Origin: Rutpela maculata
Lineage: Eukaryota > Arthropoda > Insecta > Coleoptera > Cerambycidae
Assembly (NCBI GenBank): GCA_936432065.2
Contig: OW386285.2
Location: forward strand, 259,087,317-259,151,316
DNA length: 64,000 bases
Direction of reading: 5' to 3'
Shown: positions 32,400 through 45,300 of the stretch, piece after piece
Layout of the letters: each line of letters starts with the position of its first letter
How positions within the stretch are numbered: position 1 is the stretch's first letter
Notes under the pieces: model-generated
What the model was told of the DNA's origin: nothing
The model's input: the letters and a program-made list of their open reading frames with translations, nothing else
Databases searched by the model: none
Made by a program: the position numbers and the translations under genes

Positions 32400-35300
32400 T
32401 TCGTTATGAGCTGTACAATAAAAGTACATAAACTGTAATTCATTCCAATTGTTATTATTATTTAAAAAAAATTGAGTATTGCAAAATTATGCGTTTCTAA
32501 ACAAATCAATGTTCTTTCAAAAATAATGGATAATATTCAATGAAATTCTGGAGAAATATGGCTCTTAGAGTACAATCACCACTTAAAGTTTTAAATCAAA
32601 ATGATTATTAAAACGACTCAAATATACAATTGTTGTTTAAACTTTGCACCTTTGTGAAATCCTGCCATCGAAACCAAGATATGTGTACGATGACTCAAAT
32701 TGTGGCTTTTTATAATTACTTTAAGATCACGGAGAGATTTTTTTTTTTTTCAAAATTTAAACCCTTTTTATTGCAGCTGTTTATAATTTTCGAAAATGTA
32801 GTTATAAACAAATTCAAATAACTCTGGTTTTTTCATGAAATAAAAAACGGTAAAGGAGTAATTATAATGTGTATTAAAAAAGCCAACTTTAAAATAAAAA
32901 TTAATGCTTTACTTGCATTTGCATTTGAACCTAGTTTTTACGTTTAGGTAAATAAACAAATCTCTCTTATTCAAAGAGCAATGTTAAAAAAATGGCTTTT
33001 TGGCCCATTCGTGGTAAAGTGTGGAATTCATCTTTTCTTACTAATTTTGGGGTATTGAAAACGAATCCGTTACTCGTTTTGGCGAAAAATTCCCGGAACG
33101 CATTAAAAAACCACCTTTATTTGGGGGTGACATTGGAATTTTGCAGGAAATTTTCTTAAAATACTAAGTTTCGATAACTAAGTAGAAAAAGAAGTAAGAA
33201 AATCAAATTCACCCCTTCAACCCCCCTCGCCATTCTTTCACCACCCCCCAAGAAAGTTGTAAGCTACTATAACTACTATAACACCTCATTGAGTCGTTGC
33301 TATCAGAATATAATAATCTGATTACTTCTGAGTAAACTCATGTACCTCCTCACTCACCTTCTAAGGAATATTGATCGGTTTTAATTACAAAGAAAATCCT
33401 AACACACAGTTGGATATTTTTTTATCATATTAAGGTGACTTGGCCAATTCAGATCACTCCTGAATATTTCTTACCCCTCTAAGGAGGCGGTGTAGGGTGT
33501 CAATATTCCCTTTAAAAAATGTTGCATGATTTTTATAGTAAAAAATTATTTAGTTATCTAAATAATTCGTTCTTATGGGTGGTGAATGGTGGGAGAAACG
33601 AGGGGGGGGGGGTGAATTTTGAATTATTGCTTCTTTTTCTACTTACCTAACGAAACTTGAGTATTTTGAAAGAATTTCCTGCCTCAAAGAATAACTTTTT
33701 GTTGCAAGTTCTTATATCAATTTCAATGCCACCCCCAAATAAGGGTTGTCTTTTACTACTATCTTCCCGATGTATTTAGCCAATTCGAATGACAGATTCG
33801 TATTCAGCACCCCAAAATAGTAAAAGAAATACACACTTTACCACGAACGGGCCAAAACAGTAATCACTCCTGAGTATTTCTTACCCCCTCCTTAGAGGGG
33901 TAAGAAATACTCAGGAGTGATCTGAATTGGCCAAGTCACCTTAATATGATAAAAAAACATCCAAGTGTGTATTAGGATTTTTTTTTTGTAATTAAAACCG
34001 ATCAATATTCCTAAGAAGGTGAGACCCACCTCTTTTAGAGATGAGGAGGCGTATGAGTGTACTCAGAAGTAATCAGATTATTATATTCTGATAGTAACGA
34101 CTCAATAATGAGGTGTTCTGTTTTTTAAAAAAATACGTAGATAACTATATAGTAGTCATTGTAGCTTACAACCTTCTTAGGGGCGGTTAAAGAATGGCGA
34201 GGAGGGTTGAAAAGGTGCATTTGATTCTTTTACTTCTTTTTCTACTTAGTTATCGAAACTTAGTATTTAAGAGAATTTCCTGCAAAATTCCAATGTCACT
34301 ACCAAATAAGGGTGGGTTTTGAATGTGTTTCGGAGATCTTTTGGCAAAACGGGTGACGGATTCGTTTCACCGCCTCAAAATTAGTAAAAAAGGATGTCTT
34401 CCACACTTTATCACGGATGGGCCAAAAAAGCTCTTTGGACTGGTAAGTCTCCAATGTCTATTATTTCGTTTCTGCTACTTGAAAATAATCCAAAGCTATA
34501 ATTGTTAAAAGATACTGTATAGAGGCCCGAAAGTGCCTTTAGCAAGAAAGAGTCTTTAGCAATTTTGTTAGAGATCCAAAAAATCACCAAAAAGGTTCGA
34601 ATGTTATATATAGATTTTACAAAGCGGACTTTAGTCGCTAGGTAGCCAAGAGTGGGTAAAAGGCGACGCGACGAGCACTTTTTATTCAGGATGAGAACGT
34701 CTCGGGATTCAAATCCTACTCGCGAAATATTTTTTTTTACTGTATCAGTAATAATAAAAATTTTACAAAGCTGTATACATGAACATAAGGGTAGCTGTTC
34801 AAGTTAAGTTGGTTTACCGTTTTCATGACAAAAATTAAAAAAAGATATAAAAAAAATCGAAAATTTGCATTATGTTCTCAAAGCCGCATTATTCGTTGTT
34901 ATTCTACCAATTGTAGCTTTGGATTATCTTCAAATAGCAGAAACAAAATAATAAGCATTGGAAAATAACGACCCCAAATTTCAATAAAAAATATCAATTT
35001 GTTTATTTATAAGTGACCTAAACGTAAAAACTAACGTATATCAGCTTTAAATGCAATTAGAGCATTAATTTTTTTTTAAAGTTGTTTTTTTTAATCTACG
35101 TTCATTACTCGTTTACCGTTTTTGATTTCATAAAAAGACCAGAGTTACTTGAATTTGTTTATAACTAAAATTACAACTGCAATAAAACGGGTTTAAATTT
35201 TGAAAAAAAAATAATTTTTTTTCTCCGTGATCTTAAAATACTTATAGAATGCTACAATTTGAGCCATCGTACACATTTCTTGGTCTTGATGGCAGGATTT

Positions 35301-35560
35301 CACAAGGGTGCAAAGTTTTAGCAACAATTGTATATTTGAGTCGTTTTAGTAATCATTTCAATTTGAAATTTTAAGTAGTGATTGTACTTTATAAGAGCTA
35401 CATTATTTCAAAATTTCATTGAATATTATCCATTATTTTTTAAAGAACAGTAATTTGTTTAAAAACGCACAATTTTGCAATGTTCAATTTTTTTTAAATA
35501 ATAATGACAATTTGAATGAATTATAATTTATGTACTTTAATGGTACAGTATTATTTTCCA
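32400..35560. mobile_element. 3-kb imperfect inverted repeat (large foldback)
   Basis: The left arm (32400-33450) reads in reverse complement in the right arm (33890-35560). Examples are the ATCACGGAGA/TCTCCGTGAT blocks at 32730/35220 and the GGCCAATTCAGATCACTCCT block mirrored at 33440/33930. A third partial copy sits in the centre (33560-33870). The right arm carries an extra segment of about 550 bp (34440-34980) that contains a tRNA-like sequence. There is no coding sequence. Arms differ by perhaps ten per cent, so the element is old. Its ends were not pinned exactly. Confidence 0.7.
34634..34726 (+). repeat. tRNA-like sequence (class II type), possible SINE head or tRNA pseudogene
   Basis: An A-box-like TAGCCAAGAGTGGGTAAAAGG is followed about 50 bases later by a B-box-like GGGATTCAAATCC. 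The spacing and a GAACGTCTC-type long variable arm resemble tRNA-Ser/Leu. Acceptor-stem pairing is poor, so a functional tRNA is unlikely. It lies in the segment unique to the right arm of the foldback, consistent with a SINE insertion there. Confidence 0.35.
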
Positions 35561-35564
35561 TAGG

Positions 35565-37599
35565 ACTTACAGATTTCGAGATATTCAAAGAAAACCGATG
35601 GAAAACACGGTCTAAAAAATTAAATTGTTTAAATAAACAATACGTCGACATCGCAGAAACTGCAAAATTGAGCTGTGAACTTAAGTTGACCCCCTGAACA
35701 CGTTAAAACAGAAGAACTGCCCTGACCAGAAAATTCACATTAAAATCCTAATTTGACTCCACCATTACATACGGTCGTCTGTAAGGAGTGTAAGTCAATG
35801 TAAACGATTCTACATGCATGTCAGACTCGTAGGCCAAACGTTTGCACCTAAAAGTTATAATAAGAAGAAATCCTTTTATATATCTGATTAATAATCTTTA
35901 ATCTCCTAAATCTAACATAAAAACAAAAATTTGTAAGTGTTTATATAAAACTTCACTCTATAGTTGGCATTTTTTACTTATTAATTATTCTCCAGATTAT
36001 TCTTTTCTTTTACCACCTTGTATACTTTTTCTTGTTAAATGTGTAACAGGCTCTCTTTCTTCTACATTCCAAGAATTATTATTATTATTTTTTTCATTAT
36101 GTTTTTGGGATATTATTCACTAAAAGTATTAGGTATTTCGTTTCTTGTCAATATTATAACAAAATATTATGTTTCTCCATAAAATAGTTTTTATAAATAT
36201 AGCGCGCGCCAACAGATTGACAGAATTGAAAGACATTAATTCTTATAGTCGATATAATCTGGAACATAAAAAATCGAATAAATGTCAGAGATAGGAGAAT
36301 GCTTGTTTCGCGATTACAATACAGTTCCTAGAGTAAGGTAAGTGAGTAAAGAAATGGGATCCACGACTGTACCACACAAGTTTTTTGACTCATCAGATTT
36401 ATTTGCTTCTCAAACGTTTACCAAATAAATTTTTAGCCCAATAACTGCCGTTGCATTCAATGTAGGTAAACAGACAACCGTTTTTTTGTTAATGTTAATA
36501 TAATGTGTTTTTATCGTAATTCATCCAAAACAACCCAGAAATTTACATTATTGCACGAAAAGCATACATAACCTTTACACAATTTTTCATTTATTGTAGG
36601 TATTATTAAATGTAGGAAGTTTCTTATGGGGCCTATACTTTTTCAAATTTCACATGTGCAAATGCAGAACAGCTATATAAACATTTAAAACTTAAGAAAT
36701 TTTTAAAATCAAAAATAAATATGAAATTTTATTTTATATTCATTATTTATTTTTTAGATGTTTTAAAAAATACCTGTCGGGAATAATTATTATTAACAAT
36801 TTTATCGATTTATTAGATCCGTTTTATTGAACATTTTTTAGTCCACCTTATATAAAAACATTAAATTTTGACCAAATCTCGTCTTTTTGTTGCGTCATCT
36901 ATGAGACAGTAACCGAACTAAGACAATAGCCTATAGCGTCTGAAATCTATAAAATTCCCCTCTGTACTGTGTGTGCTAAATAAAATGTCAGTATATTTAG
37001 TAAACATGTGTAAAGTGCATAATTAAATTTAAGTCTATCTTTCTAGTCTATGAAGTGTTTAATGCGACTTTTCTTTTTTTCATAACATGGGTGAATGTTT
37101 AACTTAGGTAAGGCCTGTATTGATTTTCCTAATTTTTTATTTTAACTAGTGTAAAATAATTATTGAAGTGACGAGCTGACATGGTTTCTAAGGTACATGT
37201 TAAACATTTTTTTTATCTATGAAAATATCACTTTTTAACAATATAAAAACACCCCTTACCTAAGTTAAAGATTCTAGTTTCCGTTGATGTGCAACTTTTA
37301 TAAATATGACTTATACTTTTTAAAAAGATAGCTTTAAAATCATGTCAGTATATGCAGAATTTAGCACATAAATATGGCCACCTTAAGGAATTATATTCAA
37401 GTTATAAATAATTTAGATGTAGTTAAAGAATGGAACTGTTTTGTAGAGTTTCATAGTTAGAACTATTATTAACTTATATTTTAAACTTAAATAAAACCTC
37501 TGGTACAAAAAAAAAATGTTTTATTTATTGTACACAAATGTGTAACTTGAGACCATTTAACACAAAATTGACTGTTTTAAAGCTAGACCTAACATCCAG
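35565..37599. other. AT-rich stretch without recognisable gene
   Basis: Unique-looking AT-rich sequence. I see no coding exon, strong inverted repeat or tandem array. An alternating GCGCGCGCC word lies at 36202. Confidence 0.5.
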
Positions 37600-37782
37600 A
37601 TGAGTACAAATGATATCCGCAACCTCGATTATAACCATGGTGTAATTATAGCTCAAGGGGAGCCAATAGATGGTGCAACATGTCTAGTTTCGGCTTTGTA
37701 CACATTTGTGTTACATGAGTCTGATAAGGATAAATTTATAAAAAAAAGTCAGGGAAACTTTATCGAAACTACTTATATCTAA
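37600..37782 (+). CDS. Unidentified 60-aa ORF
   Basis: MSTNDIRNLDYNHGVIIAQG and the rest have protein-like composition, including GEPIDGATCLVSALYTFVLH. No family was recognised. It lies just downstream of the C-terminus of the minus-strand transposase relic, in the opposite orientation. It may be a remnant of a longer gene or of the same element; no splice sites were placed with confidence. Confidence 0.25.
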   Translation: MSTNDIRNLDYNHGVIIAQGEPIDGATCLVSALYTFVLHESDKDKFIKKSQGNFIETTYI

Positions 37783-37877
37783 TGTTGTTCCCATCTTTTG
37801 GATACCAAGCGAGACCAGTTTTCACCCGGTGACGTCACAGTGCTTTTCGTGAGGAGTGGCAAGGATTTCAACTTTAA

Positions 37878-40264
37878 TTATTTATTGCAAAGTAAGTACT
37901 GCGATTTAAGAGCTGATATTCGCTGTAGCGTGTTTTTATACATAAATACACACTTTAATGAAATAAAAAAAAAATGGGCAAGTTCCCCATTTGTGGCATA
38001 TTCTTTTTTTGTGTTGAAAACTGGTATGATTTTATTTGATTCAATCCTGGCCATTATAAAACCGTCTCGATTAGAAGAATCACATACAGCTGAAGATGCC
38101 TCGGTAACGATTTTTACACACCTTTCCGCAGCTTGGGTGTGACAGTGGAATTGAACTACCTCAGGTAATAATTTATCAGCATCAAAATTTTTCTCTTGCA
38201 CTGCTTTTAAGATCATTTCTTTCGTCAACGATTTAGTCATCGGTGGTTCTGTGATTTCACAGCTTTTCCAATCTATCAAGTCTATATACTCTGTTGCAGA
38301 GAAATTAAATTTGGGTAACGTAAAAACTCTTACAAAATTAACATTTTCTAATTGCCTTGCTCGCAGAATTTGTCTTAAAGCTAATTCTTTGATGTGTTGC
38401 CGATTGTCATAGAGCATTGCTAATAAAATATTTTTCGGGTGACCGAAGAAACCATTTCTCTGAATTACCGGATCGATGATATTTTTCAATTCTTGTGGTA
38501 AATACCGCGAAAGAATTATTGACTGACAGACATTATTGGGTCCATTAATGCAGGATGATTGTTGTTTTATTTGAAACCACATTGGGGCATATACTTTCAC
38601 TACGAATGATACCAAGGTAATTAAGTTGGGTGAAGGTTGAGGGGACGAAACATATAATCTCAAAATTCTATTGGCTGTAGTTAGCCAGCGGGAATGCACC
38701 ATTTTCCCAGGACTGCGTTTTTCCAAACTATCTGAACAAATACCCGAGTGTACGGCTTTACAAATATCTAGAAGATACTGTTGATCAGTACTTGAGGTCT
38801 ATCAAGTTACACTCCATTTTTTCGAATTGGACAATTGGTAGATTCTCGCATTGAGCAAGTTGTTTTCCAATTGAATCCACAAAACTTCGTGGTCCACTTG
38901 TTATTCCATCCAAATGTTCAAACAGGTGTCATAACGGGGGCTCATTGGCATGTAGTTGGCAAATGAACCACTGAATCGGTTTTTTCAACTCCAGTTCCAG
39001 AAGCCTAATCACACCACCTTTTTGTCCAATATTTGTGTTTGTACCATCACAACCCATGGCAACAAGCTTTTGAAGATTCATTGAATTTGTAGAAAAAAAA
39101 TCCAATATACTAGTTTTAATAGCTTGAGTTGTTCCACATGATAGCGAAAGGTGTCCGACATATAGTGAACCAGGCTCTTTGACTAAAGATATATGTTCTT
39201 CCACTACAACTTTACGTCTGTTAGCGCTCATAGTGAGTGTCTTATCTTTACGACCATCAAAATATAATCCAAACATATCACATTCGATAATTACAGATGT
39301 GGATTGACTTCTTACATCCTCTCTTTTATTTGCACGAGCTCGACGAATTTTGCTTCTGTCCACTACATCAGAACAATTGCCTTCTGTTATTACACCAAAG
39401 TCCTGTAATGTAGCAGAGACGATTGCAGCCCCAGCTCTGTCTGATATTCCATATCGGTCTAATACTCTTGCTACAACAGGATATTTTATTTTAACATGTT
39501 CTTCATCTTGGAAATCTATTCTTAGAAACACACAATTTCTCTGGACTACAAACAATAGAATCTTCTGATGATGAGATTTCTAGAATTAAAATAATATAAA
39601 TAGAGCAAGAAGGGAATAAATCAAATATAAGCTTACCAAAGCTGGAAGTAGTATTAGTACTAGTACAGGTGACTTCAAGTTGGTCGAAACATTTTATCTT
39701 CATTTCGTGCTCCTGCCGTTTTCGTTTTCTCTCAAACAGTGAAGATTGCTTTTGACTAGTGGTTACATCAATACCACCTATGATCATTTTTCTTTCTCCT
39801 CTCTGGTCATTCAAAAAGTTGCGTTCATTAATAGGAATTTTTCGGGTTCTCTCACATTGGCATGTATTGTGGTTCGCACACTTGCATGTTGCAATGTCAA
39901 AAATTCTCTTACTGTTATCAAGAAATTGCTGAAGCTTAATTTTATAGCTCTCGGTATTTTTTCTACTCTTGTACGGCTTCAATAAATTCCGATATTTTTT
40001 GTGATATTCCCGAATGCCCTTTACAATCACTCGATGTTCAATAATCAGGCTAGAGGATTTTCTCCAAATTTCTTCCACTTTCAATGCCACCGCCTCTGAT
40101 GTGTTTCCGACAAGGTCTTTTAATTGTTTTTTATCAGAACAGTCGAAATGGGTGATCCATAAATAATATCTCATTACGTTTTCATAGATAGGCAGAGTAT
40201 TCATTGGAAATTCTGCTGCAGACCCAAACACAGGACATAAAACATTACTTCTTAAAAGAGCCAT
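37878..40264 (-). pseudogene. Transposase-like gene of an unnamed family, recently broken
   Basis: Exon 1 runs from ATG 40264 to 39637 (MALLRSNVLCPVF; a Cys/His cluster CKCANHNTCQC that could bind metal). A GTAAGC donor and a TTGTTTGTAG acceptor ending at 39546 would join it in frame to RNCVFLRIDFQDEEHVK, giving a 91-bp intron. Later landmarks are RYGISDRAGAAI, LYFDGRKDKTL, MGCDGTNTNIGQKGGVIRLL and FICQLHANE. The spaced Asp residues in beta-strand-like contexts suggest an RNase H-fold (hAT-like DDE) enzyme; this is inference. A TGA at 38929-38931 and a one-base shift near 38800 split the frame. Downstream, HSRWLTTANRILRLYVS and PEVVQFHCHTQAAERCVK continue open to 37878. Few lesions in about 750 codons indicate recent loss. 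Confidence 0.65.
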
Positions 40265-40531
40265 TATATTTTAACTAAACGCACAATATAACCTCACAAA
40301 TTGCAGACGTCTGATAGTTCTCATAGATATGACATAACTGAGGAGTTGGAGTGAGCGTGTGACTGATTTAAAGTAAAGTCTAATAGCGAATCATGACACA
40401 TTTTCAATTGGGCGGTGTTGGATGACATCATTGCGCAATTGTGCATTATTTGTTATCAATATTTAAAAAAAAATGTTTTCATACAATATTAAGAAAGAAA
40501 TAAATTACTGTTATTATTGCAATCGAACTCA

Positions 40532-40850
40532 ATATTGAGAATATTTTCCTATATATGATATGTTATTTTATTTACATTTTACAATTACTTCGCAAATTTT
40601 AATCATCTGGTGGCAGTACTAAATACGAATATTTTTTACTGATATTTTGAGACAATGTTACTAATATACATGAGAACCAATACCGCACCAAGCGAATTTT
40701 ATCAAAATTCAGTATTAAGAATATTTTCTTATATATGTTACGTTATTTTTATACTTTTTACAATATTTTCGGAATTTTTAATCATCCGGTGGCAGTACTA
40801 AATACAAATATTTTTTACTGATATTTTGAGGCAGTATTAGACTAGTATTA
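40532..40850. repeat. Two-copy tandem repeat, 180-bp period
   Basis: Units at 40532 and 40712 share GAATATTTTCYTATATATG and ATTTTTTACTGATATTTTGAG (with GGTGGCAGTACTAAATAC before it), with about ten per cent divergence. They are followed directly by a MITE that starts inside the second unit's tail. Confidence 0.75.
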
Positions 40851-41234
40851 CTATGAGAAGATGCCAGGGCGGAGCCAAAATGCGCGAATATTTTTACCAG
40901 TGGCATAGCTTTATCTGGGGTATAGGGATGTGTAATTGCAATAAAAGTTTCGCGGTCAAGGAACTGTGAAAATGGAGTAGATTACAACTTGCCAACTGTT
41001 ACGAGTAACCTTTGTTCAGGAGAAGTGTAAGAATAGTAAGTTCTACTAAACTTTGCCTAATAAAGTTGTTTTATTATTATTATTACCGTCACCGCCGCTC
41101 TACTGCAGGGCACCGCCGCCACTGGTGTTGACATTGAATGTCACGTAATTCTTTCTTATTGGCTTAGAATGATGCAGCGCACAAACTCGTTTCTGCGCAT
41201 ATTTTTTGCTGGCATCTTCTCATAGTAATACTAG
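40842..41234. mobile_element. MITE with 25-bp perfect TIRs
   Basis: The 25 bases at 40842-40866 (starting CTAGTATTACTATGAGAAG) are exactly mirrored at 41210-41234. The interior has a TTATTATTATTATTA tract and GC-rich ACCGCCGCTC words. There is no coding sequence. A CTAG-type duplication is possible, but the TIR itself contains it. Confidence 0.7.
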
Positions 41235-41327
41235 TAATACTACTTTACCAATATATACCAATCCCATACCAAGCGAATTTGATTAAGAGAAAAAAAATTT
41301 CCATAGGTATAAGAATGCTCCACCCTC

Positions 41328-41714
41328 CTAGTATACACCCTGATCATTGGCGCCCACAATGGACAAAATCGAACGCCTATGTGTAGAACGGCAGTCACGT
41401 TTTAAAACGAGACTATGTGGATCAATGATCAGGTTGCTGAATCGAACGATTTTAATCCTAAAGTTACCTTGAGAGCTAAGCATCCATTGCCGCCATTGAG
41501 AAACCGCTACTGGATTGGATATCAGCATATTAGTAAGCTATACCAGAATCGGATAAGGAGCGAACGTGTTAACTGAACAAGTTTAAATTTTAACCTATAT
41601 TTTAAACTGGTTTCCACCACGCATGTTTTTCAGTATATTTAAAAAGTTGGTTAACTAACCCAAGAATTTGTGTGGTTGGCGATTTTTTCAAGCAAATTTT
41701 CTTGACAGAGCTGG
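41328..41714. other. Sequence between MITEs without gene
   Basis: No credible exon. The 66-aa minus-strand frame at 41328-41528 has no family similarity. Confidence 0.4.
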
Positions 41715-42338
41715 CAGCGGCGGCTGGTGAAATTTCAATATTTTTTTTCTCGTCTGTGGCGCATGGGACCCATACGAAATTTGGGAAATAACATCTAGAG
41801 AAGCACTTCTCTAATGACCCCTAAAAAATTTTGAAAAAGCAGTTTGCGAAAAAATTTTTGAAAATTTGCTAGCCTCCCCTGGGTCTAGGGACCCCCGTTT
41901 ACTTTTATTTTTTTTTGTCATATGCATTTGACTTTTCATAAAAATGCATCGACAGATTTTAGAGTTTGTGAAAATATTTTCATTACTAACTGAAATACAA
42001 TGAACTGAAATTTTGTAATTTACAATTTAACAAATTACAATATTTCAATTCGTTGTATCTCAGTTAGTAATGAAAATATTTTCACAAACTCCAAAATCTG
42101 TCGATGCATTTTTATGAAAAGTCAAATGCATATGACAAAAAAAAATAAAAGTAAACTGGGGTCCCTAGACCCAGGGGAGGCTAGCGAATTTTCAAAAATT
42201 TTTTCGCAAACTGCTTTTTCAAAATTTTTTAGGGGTCATTAGAGAAGTGCTTCTCTAGATGTTATTTCCCAAGTTTCGTATGGGTCCCATGCGCCACAGA
42301 CGAGAAAAAAAATATTGAAATTTCACCAGCCGCCACTG
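41715..42338. mobile_element. hAT-type palindromic element, exact TSD AGAGCTGG
   Basis: A 624-bp, almost perfect palindrome with arms of about 305 bp around a short AT-rich centre (42010-42030). The ends are CAGCGGCGGCTGGTGAAATT and, as reverse complement, CAGTGGCGGCTGGTGAAATT. An exact 8-bp duplication AGAGCTGG is at 41707-41714 and 42339-42346. The CAGTGGCGG end places it with the smaller hAT MITEs at 9254 and 16948. The high arm identity suggests recent formation or strong homogenisation. Confidence 0.85.
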
Positions 42339-42346
42339 AGAGCTGG

Positions 42347-45300
42347 CATTAAAACATTTCTTTGGAGTTAAACTTGCGAAAAACTTTTATTGCCAAAGTG
42401 GAAACTTAAGGTGAGATGTGTTATTGGACATGTACCTCACTTTTCTAAATTTACCGGTGCACGTACCGGTAGATAAAATACGAAGCTGATTGGCTATATT
42501 CTTCAAAATAGTCAATCATATAATGTTATTGCTTACCGGTGCGATCCACCGGTGAATTCAGAAATCTGCCCGTATTTTACTACACCGTCCTATTGTGCTT
42601 ATTTATTGGAGTAAATATGAATTCAATTTACATAACCTCTGGAGTGGAAAATTAGGTTTAAACCATCAAGTAAATCCAGTTAACTTTGTCGTTCAAGTAA
42701 AAATTGAACTGCTGAACCGAAAATCAATAGTTTAACCAAAAAAGTTTGGTTTAAACCACCATTGAAGTACAGGCTGTTAATGTTGACTTTCACCAAAGCA
42801 GTTTCTTCATACAATCCTCAATAAATGATTGAACTGAACAATAAATAGCAATAATTAATACTCATAATTATTCTTAATAATTTTATTAACTATAATCTAC
42901 AGTGTATAATACAAAAAATATTGTATAATGTGTCTATAACTGTATAAACAATGCCTTTCATAGGTATTAACATAATTATATTATACGTAATAGATAGTAG
43001 AGGCGTAAAAAAAATATTTGCCTAGTTGAATCAATAAAAATAACTTGCTTTATTTCTTATTACCATAAAATTAGTAATCTCTATTTATTATCAACTGCAC
43101 AGTATGGAAAACAAAGAAAATATGTTTAAATAAACTGTATACAGAGCGTCACAGAATGGCTGTTAAAAATTTACTAACATTTAGTCGTATAAAATACAAA
43201 TATACACCCTGTATAAAATTTATTTCTTACAGGAATGTTGCGTAACAAAGTAGTAACTGTTTCATAAAGCCACAATCACACGAGTTAATAGTAATTATTA
43301 ATTAATATGTAATTTTGTACAGTAACTAAAAACACTATCGTTTTGGCAGTTCTATAAAAAATTGTGCGTCCCAAAGGGTATAAAACATTTTAAAAGTCAG
43401 CAATAAGCAATGAAAAATATATACGATATAGGTACAAAAATTTATTTAAATATTGCAACAACAATTATTATTAGACAAAATTCTTGTCAATTCCATCTGA
43501 TACTTTGTGCAACATTTTGCTGCATGTTTAAAGGATTTTACAATGAAGATTCGACTAAAATAAATTAAATAAAAAATAAATATATTAGTCTTTGAAATCT
43601 CTGCGTCGAGCACACCTAAAGAATAAAGAATATTTATATTTATCGTTAAACATGCAGGATCCTTTTTCAATACTTACTAACTGAAAAATATAATTAGGAG
43701 ATATGAAACTGTGGGAAATACATTGTGTGTTAAGCAACAGTTTATACCAGTTTCCTAGTCAATATAACTGAAGTTGGAAAAATACCATGTGTTTCAAAAT
43801 AAGGAATACCAATGGTTAAATTTAAAGTACACAATTTAAATGCAGTTAAGTCAAGAAGTAACACAAGATTCTCAAAAATTCAACCTCGAAAAGTATATTT
43901 CCGAAAGTCTGCTGAGAACAAACAAATAAATTCAATTTCTTTTAAATATAGTTTTAACAACAGTACAATCAAAACAGCGATAAATGATGCATATTCTTGG
44001 AAATGCTTTTGTCCAAAAATTTCACCCATAATTAGATATGCCAAATAGGAGTTTTCTTTGTTGGAGACACAGTAAAATGCCACAGTCTTGTCTCAGTAAT
44101 TTATTGTACTCAGTTTTACCCATCAATTTTAACGAAGCTACTTTCTCCATCTATGTTAGAAATTTTAAACCTGGCCGGCTACGGTACATACTTACATTAG
44201 ATTATAAAATCCACTCACTTAAAGGTAAAGACGGGCATAACATACCGAGCGCACTATTTACGACTCACCGACTGAATTTGTGTAGTCTGCTTGATATACC
44301 AAAATGTAAGTAGTAGCTAATTGAGGAGAATGCTGTTCTCCTCGCGTTGGTTTAAGTACCAACGCCTCGCCAAATTAAAACCAGCAGTTAGGGAATATTC
44401 AGTGGTAAGTTTTGTTACTAAATTTTTAGTTAGCTAGTTGTAATGATTGTAAATTGACCATTTGGCATATGATTTTCCAGCAATGAGCATTGACAACGAA
44501 AATTTTCCGCCTGGTCAGAAAGTGTTATACTACGTTCCAATTTTGGCCATAATTGATGTCGCCAGTGCTGCCAATTGCACAGAGAAAAAATGCTGGCATA
44601 TATCGAATTTTGATAGGCAAGATACCCTCTTCAACTAGCACCAAGCCCCAAAGTGTTATACTCTGTTCCACAATTGAATATTTTCTGGGGCGACTAGCGC
44701 CAAAACGGGCAGTGGGGAGGTCTGACTCATATAAGATAAAATACTCAGAAAAATATTTGCTAAAGCATAACAGCAATGCCAACATGTTATATTCCAGGCC
44801 TCGTAGATGTAGCTATCTCCTAGACTACGAGGTTGGTAACGCTTTCTACAGGGTAGCCAGCTCTAGGTTGATTGTGATTGGCCAAAAAATGAGTGATTTT
44901 CTGTTTGTTAGTTTTCTAAGTTTTTGTTACTAAGTTAAAAGCATTTGTTTGTTTTTGCAATGAGCAACAACAATAATTATAATAATTATAATAATTATAA
45001 TTTAAATTAGAATATCTTCTGGTCAATTGTTATATTTCTATCTTAAGAAAACACAACAAAGATAGGCCTCAATTTTTCATCAGCAGAGCGATTGCTATTA
45101 ATTAAAATAGCAAATAAACAAACACGTCGTAGAATAAAAAAAACTGATGTAGTATCTTAGAGGGGCAAAGAAACTTTTTGGCGCAAAATTAAAATTTGCT
45201 GGTATTCATGCAATTTCCAGCGGTCAATAAAAAATTATCAGTTGCGTATTATCTCAATGTTAAAAGCAATTGCTTTATTGGTGAAATTAATTTCTACAAC

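Noticed and set aside
34634..34726. Functional tRNA-Ser or tRNA-Leu gene
   Set aside because: A- and B-box words are present, but acceptor-stem pairing and a clear anticodon stem are missing. Kept only as a tRNA-like repeat.
44553..44933. 126-aa plus-strand open frame as a host gene
   Set aside because: No recognisable domain or splice signals. The complementary strand is also open over 86 codons, which is typical of chance frames here.
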